From contig CADBDH010000021.1 in NCBI GenBank assembly GCA_902793405.1, positions 20,600-84,599 on the forward strand: a stretch of DNA of 64,000 nt. Direction: 5' to 3'. A program made the translations under genes and the position numbers. This DNA comes from an uncultured Bacteroidales bacterium (lineage in GTDB: Bacteria; Bacteroidota; Bacteroidia; Bacteroidales; Muribaculaceae). This document shows, one piece after another, positions 33,889-42,485 of the stretch. The notes under the pieces were generated by a model. That model worked only from the letters and a program-made list of their open reading frames with translations, had not been told where the DNA came from and ran no database searches. Every line of letters begins with the position of its first letter. The stretch's first letter is position 1.

Positions 33889-34338
33889 TTAAACGGGTTC
33901 GACGGTGAGGATGATGCTGTCCATCTTGACAACACGCACACGAGCACCCTGAGCAATGGCGGTGCCGTCGGCACTGCAAGCCTTCCAATCGTCGCCATCG
34001 ATAGCGACACGGCCAAATCCGCCGGCAAGGATATCCTCGCTCACTCGTCCCTCCTGCCCTATCATGGCCTCGGCATTGCTCAAGCGTTCACGTTGGGGTT
34101 TGTGCAGTTTCTTGAGCAGAGCCGGTCGCACCAGCAACAGGCTCAATGCCGAAACGATGGCAAAGATGATGATCTGCCACGTGAGTGAGGCACCACATCC
34201 GGCAACGATAGCCGAGACGGCTGCACCGATAGCGAAACACAAAATGAAGAAATCTCCCGAAGATAATTCAAGGATGAGGCACACGATGGAAATAATAACC
34301 CAAATGAGCCAGAGGTTAGATGAAAAATACTGTATCAT
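33889..34338 (-). CDS. NfeD-family membrane protein
   Basis: 149 residues. Hydrophobic segments at about 8-28, 32-50 and 52-72 (LWLIWVIISIVCLILEL; FFILCFAIGAAVSAIVAG; IIIFAIVSALSLLLV) precede a C-terminal OB-fold-like domain. That runs from AMIGQEGRVSEDILAGGFGRVAIDGDDWKA to RVRVVKMDSIILTVEP. This is the short NfeD form without protease domain, which partners with SPFH proteins. First gene of a two-gene operon. A TACCTTTG -7 box lies at 34416-34423 (minus strand). Confidence 0.9.
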   Translation of the reverse strand: MIQYFSSNLWLIWVIISIVCLILELSSGDFFILCFAIGAAVSAIVAGCGASLTWQIIIFAIVSALSLLLVRPALLKKLHKPQRERLSNAEAMIGQEGRVSEDILAGGFGRVAIDGDDWKACSADGTAIAQGARVRVVKMDSIILTVEPV

Positions 34339-34731
34339 AATATCTCAATTTTATTATAAGTTCATTAACTGCTTCGTCACAATGTCCTCATGCGGGACTC
34401 TCCATAAGGTTTCCTCAAAGGTACAAGTTTATCTTTAATCCTGCAAATTTTATGCCAAATTCCTCAAAAAAAACACGCATGACCCCAGGCATTCAGCCAA
34501 ATTTTGAATTCTCAAGGGGTTAAAACGGCATTTTGCGCTGTTTTTCACGCAATTAGCGGTTTTTGGCGATTTTTCAGAAAATCGGGCAGGGGAGAGCTGG
34601 CACACATTTTGCCGCAATTTATACCCTAAGGCTTGTCGGCAAGAGACCAAGGGTTCAAAACTTGCCGATTTATGCTTGTTAATCAAAATAAAGTGTTATC
34701 TTTGTGTCCCGTTTTTCAAGACAAAACCATT
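34339..34731. promoter_or_regulatory. divergent promoter region, NfeD/SPFH operon and ybeY
   Basis: Minus strand: TACCTTTG at 34416-34423, about 78 bp before nfeD. Plus strand: TTG at 34676-34678, then TATCTTTG at 34697-34704 (18 bp spacing), 27 bp before ybeY. Between the two promoters lies AT-rich DNA in which I see no gene. A 78-codon minus-strand frame there is rejected. Confidence 0.6.
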
Positions 34732-35172
34732 ATGACCGAAATCAATTACATGACCCATGGCAACGTCGAGATGCCACGCCTCAACAACGAGGCGGTGCAG
34801 AACTGGATCGTTGAAGTTGCACGCCGCCACAACCAGCAGGTCGGATGTCTGACCTACGTCTTCTGTGACGACGAGTACATTCTTGCCACCAATCGCGAGT
34901 TTCTGGGACACGATTACTATACGGACATCATCACGTTTGACTACACCAATTCTCGGCACATCGCGGGCGACATGGTCATCTCGCTCGACACCGTGAAAAG
35001 TAATGCCGAGATGCTGGGAGTGCCTTACGATACCGAGCTCATGCGCGTCATCATCCATGGTGTGCTTCACTTGTGCGGCATCAATGACAAGGGACCCGGT
35101 GAACGTGAGATTATGGAACAACACGAAAACGAGGCCCTGGCCTTGTTGCCCCAAGACGCTTTTCAAGCATGA
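34732..35172 (+). CDS. ybeY: endoribonuclease YbeY
   Basis: 146 residues from ATG 34732, placed just after a strong promoter; the longer frame from 34633 would start upstream of the promoter. YbeY is a zinc-dependent RNase that matures 16S rRNA ends and takes part in ribosome quality control. Features: VCDDEYILATNREFLGHDYYTDIITF (written here with FCDDEY), AGDMVISLDTV, and the metal site VIIHGVLHLCGINDKGPGERE. The first two metal His are present. The third position, usually HL.GYDH, reads IND-K, a variant to note. Its stop overlaps the mnmG start by 4 bases. Confidence 0.93.
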   Translation: MTEINYMTHGNVEMPRLNNEAVQNWIVEVARRHNQQVGCLTYVFCDDEYILATNREFLGHDYYTDIITFDYTNSRHIAGDMVISLDTVKSNAEMLGVPYDTELMRVIIHGVLHLCGINDKGPGEREIMEQHENEALALLPQDAFQA

Positions 35173-37046
35173 GAAACGACTATGACGTGATAGTTGTGGG
35201 TGCCGGACATGCCGGTTGCGAGGCTGCCAGTGCAGCAGCCCGGCTGGGGTCGTGCACCTTGCTCATCACGATCGACATGAACAAAATCGCACAGATGAGC
35301 TGCAATCCCGCCGTCGGCGGCATTGCCAAGGGGCAAATCGTGCGCGAAATCGACGCCCTGGGCGGACAGATGGGCATCGTGACCGACCGCAGCAGCATCC
35401 AGTTCAGGATGCTCAACCGCAGCAAGGGTCCCGCCATGTGGAGTCCGCGCTCGCAGAGCGACCGGCAACAGTTCATCCTCGAGTGGAGAAAAGTGCTTGA
35501 AAACACGCCCAATCTGTACATGTGGCAGGATTCAGTCGATGAATTCATCATCGAGGGTGGGGTAGTGAAGGGTGTCAAAACCGTTTTGGGACTCACCTTT
35601 ACTGCCAAGGCCGTCATACTCACTGCAGGCACTTTCCTGAACGGACTGATGCATGTGGGCAAGGTGCAGACCGCCGGTGGACGCGTCGCTGAGCCTCCAG
35701 CAAGGGGCATCACCGAGCAACTGGCACAACTGGGTTTTACCGTGGGAAGGATGAAAACCGGCACGCCGCCGCGCCTCGACGAACGCACCATCGACTTCAC
35801 ACAATGCATCAAGCAGGAGGGTGAGCACGATTTTCACCACTTCTCGTTCATGCCAGGTATCACCTCACTGCTGACGCAACGCCCCTGCTGGATTGTCCAC
35901 ACCAACGAGCAAGTGCATGAAATTCTGCGCCAGGGACTGCCCATGTCACCGCTTTATAACGGTCAAATCACCAGCATTGGGCCGCGTTATTGTCCCAGCA
36001 TCGAGACCAAGATCGTCACCTTTGCCGACAAGACATCACACCAGCTCTTTATCGAGCCCGAGGGTGCCGACACCCACGAGATGTACCTCAACGGGTTCTC
36101 GTCATCACTGCCCTGGGAGGTCCAAATGGAGGCATTGAGGCAGATTCCCGCCCTGCGCGATGTGCATGCGTTCCGTCCGGGCTACGCCATCGAGTATGAC
36201 TTCTTTGACCCCACCCAGCTCACCCACACGCTGGAATCCAAACTGGTGAAAAACCTCTTCCTTGCCGGCCAGGTCAACGGCACGACAGGGTATGAGGAAG
36301 CAGCTGGACAAGGACTCATCGCCGGCATCAACGCCCACCAGAACGTCACGGGAGGCGAACCGTTTACCCTGGCCCGCAACGAGGCTTACATCGGCGTGCT
36401 CATCGATGATCTGGTCACCTGTGGCGTTGACGAACCCTACCGCATGTTCACCTCACGTGCCGAGCATCGCATCCTGCTGCGCCAAGACGACGCCGACATG
36501 CGCCTCACCGAGAAGAGTTACCGCCTGGGTCTGGCCACACAGGAGAGATATGACCTGATGTGCAGCAAGCGTGAACAGATTGAACAGTTCACCGCCTTTA
36601 GCCAGCAATTCACCGTCAAGGCAGCTGTCATCAACCCCATGCTCGAGGCCCATGGTCTGCAGCCGTTGACTCAAGGGCAGCGACTGCATGACCTGCTGCT
36701 CAGGCCCCAACTTAACATCAAAATGCTTGCCGAAGCCCTGCCCGAACTGCAGACGCAACTCGACAAGATGGAAGAGGCACGGCGCGATGAAATCATCGAG
36801 GCCGCCGAAATTGCCATCAAGTACCAGGGGTACATCGAGCGCGAGACTCTCATTGCCGACAGGGTAGCACGACTCGACAATGTGACCCTAAAGGGCAAAT
36901 TCGACTATTCCCAAATACACCAGATATCCACCGAGGCACGCCAGAAACTGCAAGCCATCGACCCCGACACGGTAGGGCAGGCTTCACGCATCCCGGGCGT
37001 GTCACCCAGCGACATCAATATCCTGCTCGCACTGCTGGGCAGATAA
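35169..37046 (+). CDS. mnmG: tRNA uridine-5-carboxymethylaminomethyl modification enzyme MnmG
   Basis: 625 residues, standard length. FAD-binding GAGHAGCEAA at residues 11-20. Signature stretches: MSCNPAVGGIAKGQIVREIDALGGQMG, RMLNRSKGPAMWSPRSQ, GRMKTGTPPRLD and FLAGQVNGTTGYEEAAGQGLIAGINA. MnmG works with MnmE to modify U34 of certain tRNAs (cmnm5U). ATGA overlap with ybeY implies translational coupling. In many bacteria this gene (gidA) lies near the replication origin. That fits the parS-like sites immediately downstream, though no dnaA or oriC is visible in the window. Confidence 0.97.
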   Translation: MRNDYDVIVVGAGHAGCEAASAAARLGSCTLLITIDMNKIAQMSCNPAVGGIAKGQIVREIDALGGQMGIVTDRSSIQFRMLNRSKGPAMWSPRSQSDRQQFILEWRKVLENTPNLYMWQDSVDEFIIEGGVVKGVKTVLGLTFTAKAVILTAGTFLNGLMHVGKVQTAGGRVAEPPARGITEQLAQLGFTVGRMKTGTPPRLDERTIDFTQCIKQEGEHDFHHFSFMPGITSLLTQRPCWIVHTNEQVHEILRQGLPMSPLYNGQITSIGPRYCPSIETKIVTFADKTSHQLFIEPEGADTHEMYLNGFSSSLPWEVQMEALRQIPALRDVHAFRPGYAIEYDFFDPTQLTHTLESKLVKNLFLAGQVNGTTGYEEAAGQGLIAGINAHQNVTGGEPFTLARNEAYIGVLIDDLVTCGVDEPYRMFTSRAEHRILLRQDDADMRLTEKSYRLGLATQERYDLMCSKREQIEQFTAFSQQFTVKAAVINPMLEAHGLQPLTQGQRLHDLLLRPQLNIKMLAEALPELQTQLDKMEEARRDEIIEAAEIAIKYQGYIERETLIADRVARLDNVTLKGKFDYSQIHQISTEARQKLQAIDPDTVGQASRIPGVSPSDINILLALLGR

Positions 37047-37048
37047 TT

Positions 37049-37064
37049 TGTTCCACGTGAAACA
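37049..37064. other. parS-like centromere site (one mismatch)
   Basis: TGTTCCACGTGAAACA differs at one base from the ParB-binding consensus TGTTTCACGTGAAACA. It sits between mnmG and apt. Confidence 0.7.
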
Positions 37065-37090
37065 ATTAACCCCTAATATATTGATTTACA

Positions 37091-37624
37091 ATGAATAAGC
37101 AAGAATTAGAAAAAGTAAAAAGCGTGGTCCGCAACATTCCGGACTTTCCTGTTCCAGGCATCCAGTTCAAGGACCTGACCACTGCATTCAAGGACACCGA
37201 GGCGCTCCAAATCATGACACGCGCCATGGCCGATCTGTACCGTGACAAGGGTGTGACGCGCGTGGTAGGCATCGAGGCTCGCGGCTTTATCGGCGGCGCC
37301 ATTCTGGCCACCCAGCTCAACGCCGGTTTCGTGCCCCTGCGCAAACCCGGCAAATTGCCCGCTGAGGTCATCCAGAAGTCATACACCAAGGAATATGGCA
37401 CCGACACCATCGAGATCCACAAGGACGCCATCACGCCCGATGACGTGGTTGTCATCCATGACGACCTGCTTGCCACCGGTGGCACGATGCTCGCAGCCTA
37501 TGAGCTGGTGAAGTCGATGAACCCCAAGAAGATCTACATCAACTTCATTTGTGACCTCGCCGACCTGCACGGTCGTGAAGTGTTCCCGAGCGATGTAGAG
37601 GTAACCTCGCTGTTCACCTTCTGA
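37091..37624 (+). CDS. apt: adenine phosphoribosyltransferase
   Basis: 177 residues. Catalyses adenine + PRPP to AMP + PPi (purine salvage, cytoplasm). Visible: IPDFPVPGIQFKDLTT near the N-terminus, VVGIEARGFIGGAILA, FVPLRKPGKLPAE and the PRPP-binding loop VVVIHDDLLATGGTMLAA at about 115-132. Starts 44 bp after mnmG, behind the parS-like site, and probably belongs to the same transcript, followed by uvrC. Confidence 0.95.
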   Translation: MNKQELEKVKSVVRNIPDFPVPGIQFKDLTTAFKDTEALQIMTRAMADLYRDKGVTRVVGIEARGFIGGAILATQLNAGFVPLRKPGKLPAEVIQKSYTKEYGTDTIEIHKDAITPDDVVVIHDDLLATGGTMLAAYELVKSMNPKKIYINFICDLADLHGREVFPSDVEVTSLFTF

Positions 37625-37664
37625 GAACAACCCGGATAATACCTAGGGCTAGCGCATCCGAGGA

Positions 37665-39509
37665 ATGACCGACGACTTGAAGTTGAAACTATCGCTGCTC
37701 CCCGATGAGCCTGGCGTTTACCGCTACCGCAATCGGGAGGGCACCATCATCTACGTAGGCAAGGCCAAGAACCTGAAGCGACGCGTCAACTCCTACTTCA
37801 ACCGGGAGCACGCATCGCTGCGCACCACCATGCTTGTGCGCAATATCGCCGACCTGGAGTACACCGTCGTCAACACCGAGGAAGAAGCCCTTGACCTGGA
37901 AAACGCCCTCATCAAGGAGTTCCAGCCGCGTTACAACGTCCTGCTCAAGGACGACAAGAGCTATCCCTGGATATGCATCTCGGGAGACCTTTATCCGCGC
38001 GTGTATATCACACGCGAGGCGAGGGCCAAGGGAGACCGCTTCTATGGTCCATACCCCAAGGCCGAGGTTGCTAAAATCCTGATTGACACCATAAGGCAGA
38101 TTTACCCGCTGCGCACATGCAGGCTACATGTTTCACGTGAAACAATCGACTCGGGCAAGCACCGACTGTGCCTGCAGTACCACATCCACCGCTGCGAGGG
38201 CTGCTGTCAGGGACTAGTGAGTGCCGAGCGCTATGGGGAATACATCAGCGAGATACGGCAGATTCTCAACGGCGACACCCACCAGCTGATGGACCTGCTC
38301 ATGGAGCAGATGCAACAGCTGGCAGCAGAGTTGCGGTTTGAGGAAGCCGAAGTCATCAAGCACCGCTACAAACTGCTGGAGCACGTCAGGCGCCGTTCGG
38401 TCATCGTCAGTCCCAGCATCCACAACATCGACGTCTTCGGGCTGCTGCGCGACGATGACGCCGCATGGGTCAACTTCATGCACATGCGGGGTGGGGCAGT
38501 GGTACAGTCGTTGACGCTTGAATACCGACTCTCGACCCGCGACGAGACCGATGCCGAGATCATGTCGATGGCCATTGCCGAGGTGCACCAGCGCTTTGCC
38601 GAAACCTATCGCCGTGACCGTGTCACCGAGGCAGTAGTCAACGTCCTGCCCGATGTGGAATTCAACGGCCTCACGTGCTCGATACCGCAGCGCGGCGACA
38701 AGAAGCACCTGCTCGATATCGCCGTGAAAAATGCGGTACAGAAGCGCACCGACCGCCTGCGGGCCATGGAAAAGCTCAATCCCGAGCAACGCGTGACACG
38801 CACCCTCACCACCATGCAGCGCGACCTGCGCATGACGGCACTTCCTCGCCATGTGGAATGCTTCGACAACAGCAACATCAGCGGCTCGAGTCCTGTGGCT
38901 TCGTGCGTGGTCTTCCGCAACGCCAAGCCATCCAAAAAGGAATACCGGCATTTCAACATCAAGACCGTCGAGGGTACCGACGATTTCGCCTCGATGCGCG
39001 AAGTCATCACCCGCCGCTACAGCCGTCTGGTACAGGAAGGCCAAGAGTTGCCACAGCTGCTCATTGTCGATGGCGGCAAGGGGCAGGTGACATCGGCCAT
39101 CGAAGCGCTCGACAGCATCGGCCTGGGTGGCCAGATGACCGTTGTGGGCATCGCCAAGCGCTTGAACGAGGTGTATTTTCCTGGCGACAGTGTGCCGCTC
39201 TTCATCGACAAGAACAGCGAGACGCTCCACGTCATCCAGCGGCTGCGCGACGAGGCACACCGCTTTGCCATCACCTTCCACCGCAAACAGCGCAGCAAGG
39301 GTCAGGTCCACAGCGCGCTCGACGAGGTGGCAGGCATCGGCCCCAAGACCCGCACGCTGCTGCTCAAACACTTCAAGTCGCTGAAACGCATCCGCGAGGC
39401 CAGCGAGCAGGAACTTTCATCGCTCGTTGGTCCGGCCAAGGCCCGCTCGCTATACGAGTCACTGCATAGCGATGCTGCAGCACAAACAACAATGGACGAT
39501 AACAACTAG
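37665..39509 (+). CDS. uvrC: excinuclease ABC subunit C
   Basis: 614 residues. N-terminal GIY-YIG nuclease (PGVYRYRNREGTIIYVGKAKNLKRRV), a UVR motif (LAAELRFEEAEVIKHRYKLLE near 215) and the C-terminal RNase H-like nuclease (VECFDNSNISGSSPVASCVVF; LLIVDGGKGQV). The HhH region follows (VAGIGPKTRTLLLKHF). UvrC makes both incisions in nucleotide excision repair with UvrA and UvrB, neither of which is in the window. The codons for HVSRET near residue 158 contain a perfect 16-bp parS consensus, so the gene also carries a centromere site. Confidence 0.97.
   Translation: MTDDLKLKLSLLPDEPGVYRYRNREGTIIYVGKAKNLKRRVNSYFNREHASLRTTMLVRNIADLEYTVVNTEEEALDLENALIKEFQPRYNVLLKDDKSYPWICISGDLYPRVYITREARAKGDRFYGPYPKAEVAKILIDTIRQIYPLRTCRLHVSRETIDSGKHRLCLQYHIHRCEGCCQGLVSAERYGEYISEIRQILNGDTHQLMDLLMEQMQQLAAELRFEEAEVIKHRYKLLEHVRRRSVIVSPSIHNIDVFGLLRDDDAAWVNFMHMRGGAVVQSLTLEYRLSTRDETDAEIMSMAIAEVHQRFAETYRRDRVTEAVVNVLPDVEFNGLTCSIPQRGDKKHLLDIAVKNAVQKRTDRLRAMEKLNPEQRVTRTLTTMQRDLRMTALPRHVECFDNSNISGSSPVASCVVFRNAKPSKKEYRHFNIKTVEGTDDFASMREVITRRYSRLVQEGQELPQLLIVDGGKGQVTSAIEALDSIGLGGQMTVVGIAKRLNEVYFPGDSVPLFIDKNSETLHVIQRLRDEAHRFAITFHRKQRSKGQVHSALDEVAGIGPKTRTLLLKHFKSLKRIREASEQELSSLVGPAKARSLYESLHSDAAAQTTMDDNN
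38129..38144. other. parS site, perfect consensus, inside uvrC
   Basis: TGTTTCACGTGAAACA, the exact ParB-binding palindrome, read in frame as part of HVSRET. It lies 1080 bp from the one-mismatch copy. Confidence 0.85.
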
Positions 39510-39520
39510 ATTTTGCCATT

Positions 39521-40387
39521 ATGATAAAACGCCTAGTCATTTTCGGAAACACCTATCAGCAGGAACACACCTCCAGGGTGCTGTCGCTGCTGGAGTACCT
39601 GAGGCAACGCGGCCTGGACATCGCCGTCGAGCAGGATTACCTGCATCTGCTGTCCGCCCACGATATCAGCGGTATCACTTCGTTTGAGGCCAGTCAAGTG
39701 CCCGAGGCCGACATGGCGCTATCGCTGGGCGGTGACGGCACGTTCCTGACCACTGCGATGTGGGTATCGCGCCAGGGAATGCCCATCCTGGGCATCAATC
39801 TGGGCCACCTGGGCTACCTCACCACCGGCCACTTTAACGAGAACAGCAGCGTCATTGACGATGTACTGGCCGGCAAATACCGCATCGAGGAACGCACCAT
39901 GCTGCAGGTTGAGTGTGACGGCGTAGATATACCTCACCCGTGGGCACTCAACGAGGTGGCCATCCTGCGTCACGACACCTCGTCGATGCTCGATATGGAA
40001 ACCAGCCTGTGTGACCATGCCCTCACCACCTACCGCGGCGACGGCCTGATTGTGAGCACACCGACGGGTTCTACAGCCTATAACATGAGCGTTGGAGGCC
40101 CCATCCTGGAGCCCACCACATCGTGCCTGGTTCTGTCGCCCATCTCGCCCCACTCGTTGACGATGCGTCCGCTGGTTGTGCGCGACGACAGCACGATTGT
40201 CGTGCGCACCCACACGCGCGCCACCCACTACGAGGTAAGTATCGACGGCGAGGTGACGTTGTGCCCAACGGGCTCATTACTGACCATCAAACGCGCCGAA
40301 CACTGCGCCCGCGTCGTGCAGTTGACTAGCAACAATTTTGCCAGCACACTGCGCCAAAAACTCCTCTGGGGCACCGATCAGCGGTAA
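39521..40387 (+). CDS. nadK: NAD kinase
   Basis: 288 residues. ATP-dependent phosphorylation of NAD to NADP. Family motifs: MALSLGGDGTFLTTAM (GGDG near residue 70), ILGINLGHLGYLT, ALNEVAI (NE/D motif), YRGDGLIVSTPTGSTAYNMSVGGPIL, and ISPHSLTMRPLVV near the C-terminus. Starts 11 bp after uvrC, so it is likely the last gene of the ybeY-mnmG-apt-uvrC-nadK run, which ends at the terminator at 40416. Confidence 0.96.
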   Translation: MIKRLVIFGNTYQQEHTSRVLSLLEYLRQRGLDIAVEQDYLHLLSAHDISGITSFEASQVPEADMALSLGGDGTFLTTAMWVSRQGMPILGINLGHLGYLTTGHFNENSSVIDDVLAGKYRIEERTMLQVECDGVDIPHPWALNEVAILRHDTSSMLDMETSLCDHALTTYRGDGLIVSTPTGSTAYNMSVGGPILEPTTSCLVLSPISPHSLTMRPLVVRDDSTIVVRTHTRATHYEVSIDGEVTLCPTGSLLTIKRAEHCARVVQLTSNNFASTLRQKLLWGTDQR

Positions 40388-40415
40388 CCGGCAACATCAT
40401 CCAAAACAACACACA

Positions 40416-40456
40416 AACGCAAAGCGGCAATGGACGTTCCACTGCCGCTTTGTGTT
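40416..40456. terminator. terminator between nadK and a glycosyltransferase
   Basis: CGCAAAGCGGCA pairs with TGCCGCTTTGTG (one mismatch), extended by TGGA/TCCA near the loop. Works for the convergent genes on both sides. Confidence 0.75.
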
Positions 40457-40478
40457 GTATTTAAAGCCTGTTGCCGGA

Positions 40479-41621
40479 TTACTCGGTATAGAGACGGCGA
40501 TGCGTCAAGATCGAGCGGTAGATGTGAATCATATGATCGGCAAGAATCTTATCGGAAAAGCGCTCGGTGTTATTGCGCGCAGCTTCCATTATCGCTGCCT
40601 TCTTGTTGTCGTCATCAAGCACTTCACTCAGCTTGTCGGCTCCTTCCTCGAAATTATCGTAGTAGATGACGCCGTCGCCACCAAACTCTCTCGCCCTGGC
40701 CGAATCCTTGCAGATAACCAAAGCACCGCTGCGCTGGGCATTGATGATCTTATAGAGGTCACGCGCACGCTCGGTCGAGGGAATGATGACAGCCTTGGCC
40801 ATCTTGCAAACGGCGGTGAGGTCGGCATGGTGCACCTTGTCCACCTGTTTGAAACGGTGGAAGATGTGCATGTCGTGCGCCTCTTCCTTGATAACGTGGT
40901 CAAAGTGGTCGGTGCGGTAGCCCAGCATCACGATAGAAATCTTGCGGTTGCGCAACGCGTGAACCAACTTCATGGCCTCGACGAGGTTATCTTCCTTGTC
41001 AAGACGGCCCTTGTACAGGACAAAACGCTCGGGCAGGTGATACTTCTCACGCAGGATTTCAAACATGTTCTCGGGCACAGAGTCATCACAACCCTCATAG
41101 AAACAGGGATGTACTACCTCCACGTCGTCGGGCTTGACATGATAGTGGTCGATGATCAGCTGGCGGTCAACTTCATCAAGGGCGATGATGCGCTTGGCAA
41201 TCTTGCACGCCTTGCGGGCACGACGCTGCATCAGCATGCGCTCAATCCAGCCGTTAGCACTGCGATAGAGGGGGTCGGTCATGGTAAACACCGTGGGGAA
41301 ACTGCTGCCGGCAAAGCCCGAAGCAATACCGTCATCAATGCCATGGAAAGTGTTCACACCATGGCCCTTGGCCGAGCGCACGATGCCATTGTTGGTATAC
41401 CAACGGCTCTTGCTGTGGATGTGGTTGCGCGGGAATTTCACGCGCACACTATCTTCGTTGAACAAGGCCGTGAGACGCTTGTTCGACTTGTTCTCGGGAG
41501 AGTACAGGATGTAATAATTATCAGGATAGTGCTTGGCTAGCGCCTTGATGAGGATGCGGCCATAATAGGACGTATCATTATTCTCCATGATAATCTTGCG
41601 ACCACCGTAACCTACTACCAT
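40479..41621 (-). CDS. GT4-family glycosyltransferase
   Basis: 380 residues. The N-terminal half holds SYYGRILIKALAKHYPDNYYILY and GVNTFHGIDDGIA; the donor half has FVLYKGRLDKEDNLVEAMKLV, SIVMLGYRTDHFDHVI, FHRFKQVDKVHHADLTAVCKMAKAVIIPS and the late GALVICKDSAREFGG-type segment. GT-B fold, retaining GT4 type. It is not closely similar to the enzyme at 31456. A TACCTTTG -7 box lies at 41698-41705 on its strand. No sugar-pathway genes adjoin it; a cell-envelope role is inferred. Confidence 0.85.
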   Translation of the reverse strand: MVVGYGGRKIIMENNDTSYYGRILIKALAKHYPDNYYILYSPENKSNKRLTALFNEDSVRVKFPRNHIHSKSRWYTNNGIVRSAKGHGVNTFHGIDDGIASGFAGSSFPTVFTMTDPLYRSANGWIERMLMQRRARKACKIAKRIIALDEVDRQLIIDHYHVKPDDVEVVHPCFYEGCDDSVPENMFEILREKYHLPERFVLYKGRLDKEDNLVEAMKLVHALRNRKISIVMLGYRTDHFDHVIKEEAHDMHIFHRFKQVDKVHHADLTAVCKMAKAVIIPSTERARDLYKIINAQRSGALVICKDSARAREFGGDGVIYYDNFEEGADKLSEVLDDDNKKAAIMEAARNNTERFSDKILADHMIHIYRSILTHRRLYTE

Positions 41622-41697
41622 AATTCTTTATATTTTGTTTTTAATCAGTTGTTCTAATAATTTGTGTCGACTGTTCATAACAGTTGCTGACAACTTG

Positions 41698-41766
41698 CAA
41701 AGGTACTATTTTTTTTATTTCCATACGGGATTTCCATTCGTTTTTTGGAAAAATGACTTAAATTTG
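41698..41766. promoter_or_regulatory. divergent promoters, glycosyltransferase and DUF4923 gene
   Basis: Minus: TACCTTTG at 41698-41705. Plus: TAAATTTG at 41759-41766, 18 bp before ATG 41785, giving a very short leader. Confidence 0.6.
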
Positions 41767-41784
41767 CGCCAAAATTGATTGCCA

Positions 41785-42405
41785 ATGAAAAGATTATTGA
41801 CCATAATTTGCGTCATGGCAGCCATGATACTGCCCGTGACCACCAGTTGCAAAACGGCACACAAGAATGCCGGAAACGGCCTGCACCCCGACGAAGTGTT
41901 TACCGTGACCGAGGACGATATCGCCAACGAGACGCTGAAGATTAACCGCAGCCTGCAGGGTCAATGGAAATACAAAGCGCCTAGTGTGGGGGTGAGCGGC
42001 AAGAACCTGATTGCAGGTATCGCCAAACCCATTGCCAAGGGCAAGTTGAAGAAGAAACTCAAGAATGCCTACAAGAAAATCGGCTTGGACAAGGCCAGCC
42101 CGCAGTTCGTGTTCAACGAGGACGGCACTTGCTCGATGAAGATGATGGGTGTGAGCCTGAAAGGTACCTACAACTATAATCCCACCACCCAGAAAATCTC
42201 CTTCAAGTGGCATGGAGTGCCCCTCAGTGCCAACCTCAGGCCCGATGGCAAGCAGAAAATGCACCTCACATTCGACGCCGACAAACTGCTGAAACTCATG
42301 TCGTTGATGGGACGTTTCAGCGACAGTTCCACCATCAAGGCGCTGTCGACACTGCTCGACAACTACGAGGACGTCATGGTGGGTTTCGAGCTCAAGAAGC
42401 AGTAG
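41785..42405 (+). CDS. DUF4923-like lipoprotein
   Basis: 206 residues from ATG 41785 (the TTG two codons upstream is rejected on promoter spacing). Signal peptide ending VTTSC gives a lipoprotein. Mature part: SLQGQWKYKAPSVGVSGKNLIAGIAKPIAKGKLKKKLKNAYKKIGLDKASPQF, then a lipocalin-like beta part (FNEDGTCSMKMMGVSLKGTYNYNPTTQKISF) and an acidic end. This matches the DUF4923 family of Bacteroidales as I recall it; function unknown. The beta region suggests a ligand-binding or assembly role. Confidence 0.75.
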   Translation: MKRLLTIICVMAAMILPVTTSCKTAHKNAGNGLHPDEVFTVTEDDIANETLKINRSLQGQWKYKAPSVGVSGKNLIAGIAKPIAKGKLKKKLKNAYKKIGLDKASPQFVFNEDGTCSMKMMGVSLKGTYNYNPTTQKISFKWHGVPLSANLRPDGKQKMHLTFDADKLLKLMSLMGRFSDSSTIKALSTLLDNYEDVMVGFELKKQ

Positions 42406-42428
42406 CGTATCCACCCTTTACAAGAACT

Positions 42429-42465
42429 ACAGGAGAGAAACCCCGTCATGGGATTTCTCTCCTGT
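42429..42465. terminator. terminator between convergent DUF4923 and hypothetical genes
   Basis: ACAGGAGAGAAA pairs with TTTCTCTCCTGT, with CCC/GGG in the loop; T-rich flank on the plus strand. Confidence 0.75.
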
Positions 42466-42485
42466 GTTATATGGCTGCGGCCGAG

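Noticed and set aside
34450-34686. 78-codon minus-strand frame in the ybeY upstream region
   Set aside because: Overlaps the ybeY promoter, has no signal, motif or start-site support, and its residue mix looks like translated intergenic DNA.
37049-38144. Replication origin inside the window
   Set aside because: parS-like sites are present but I found no DnaA-box cluster, AT-rich unwinding region or dnaA; only origin proximity is inferred.
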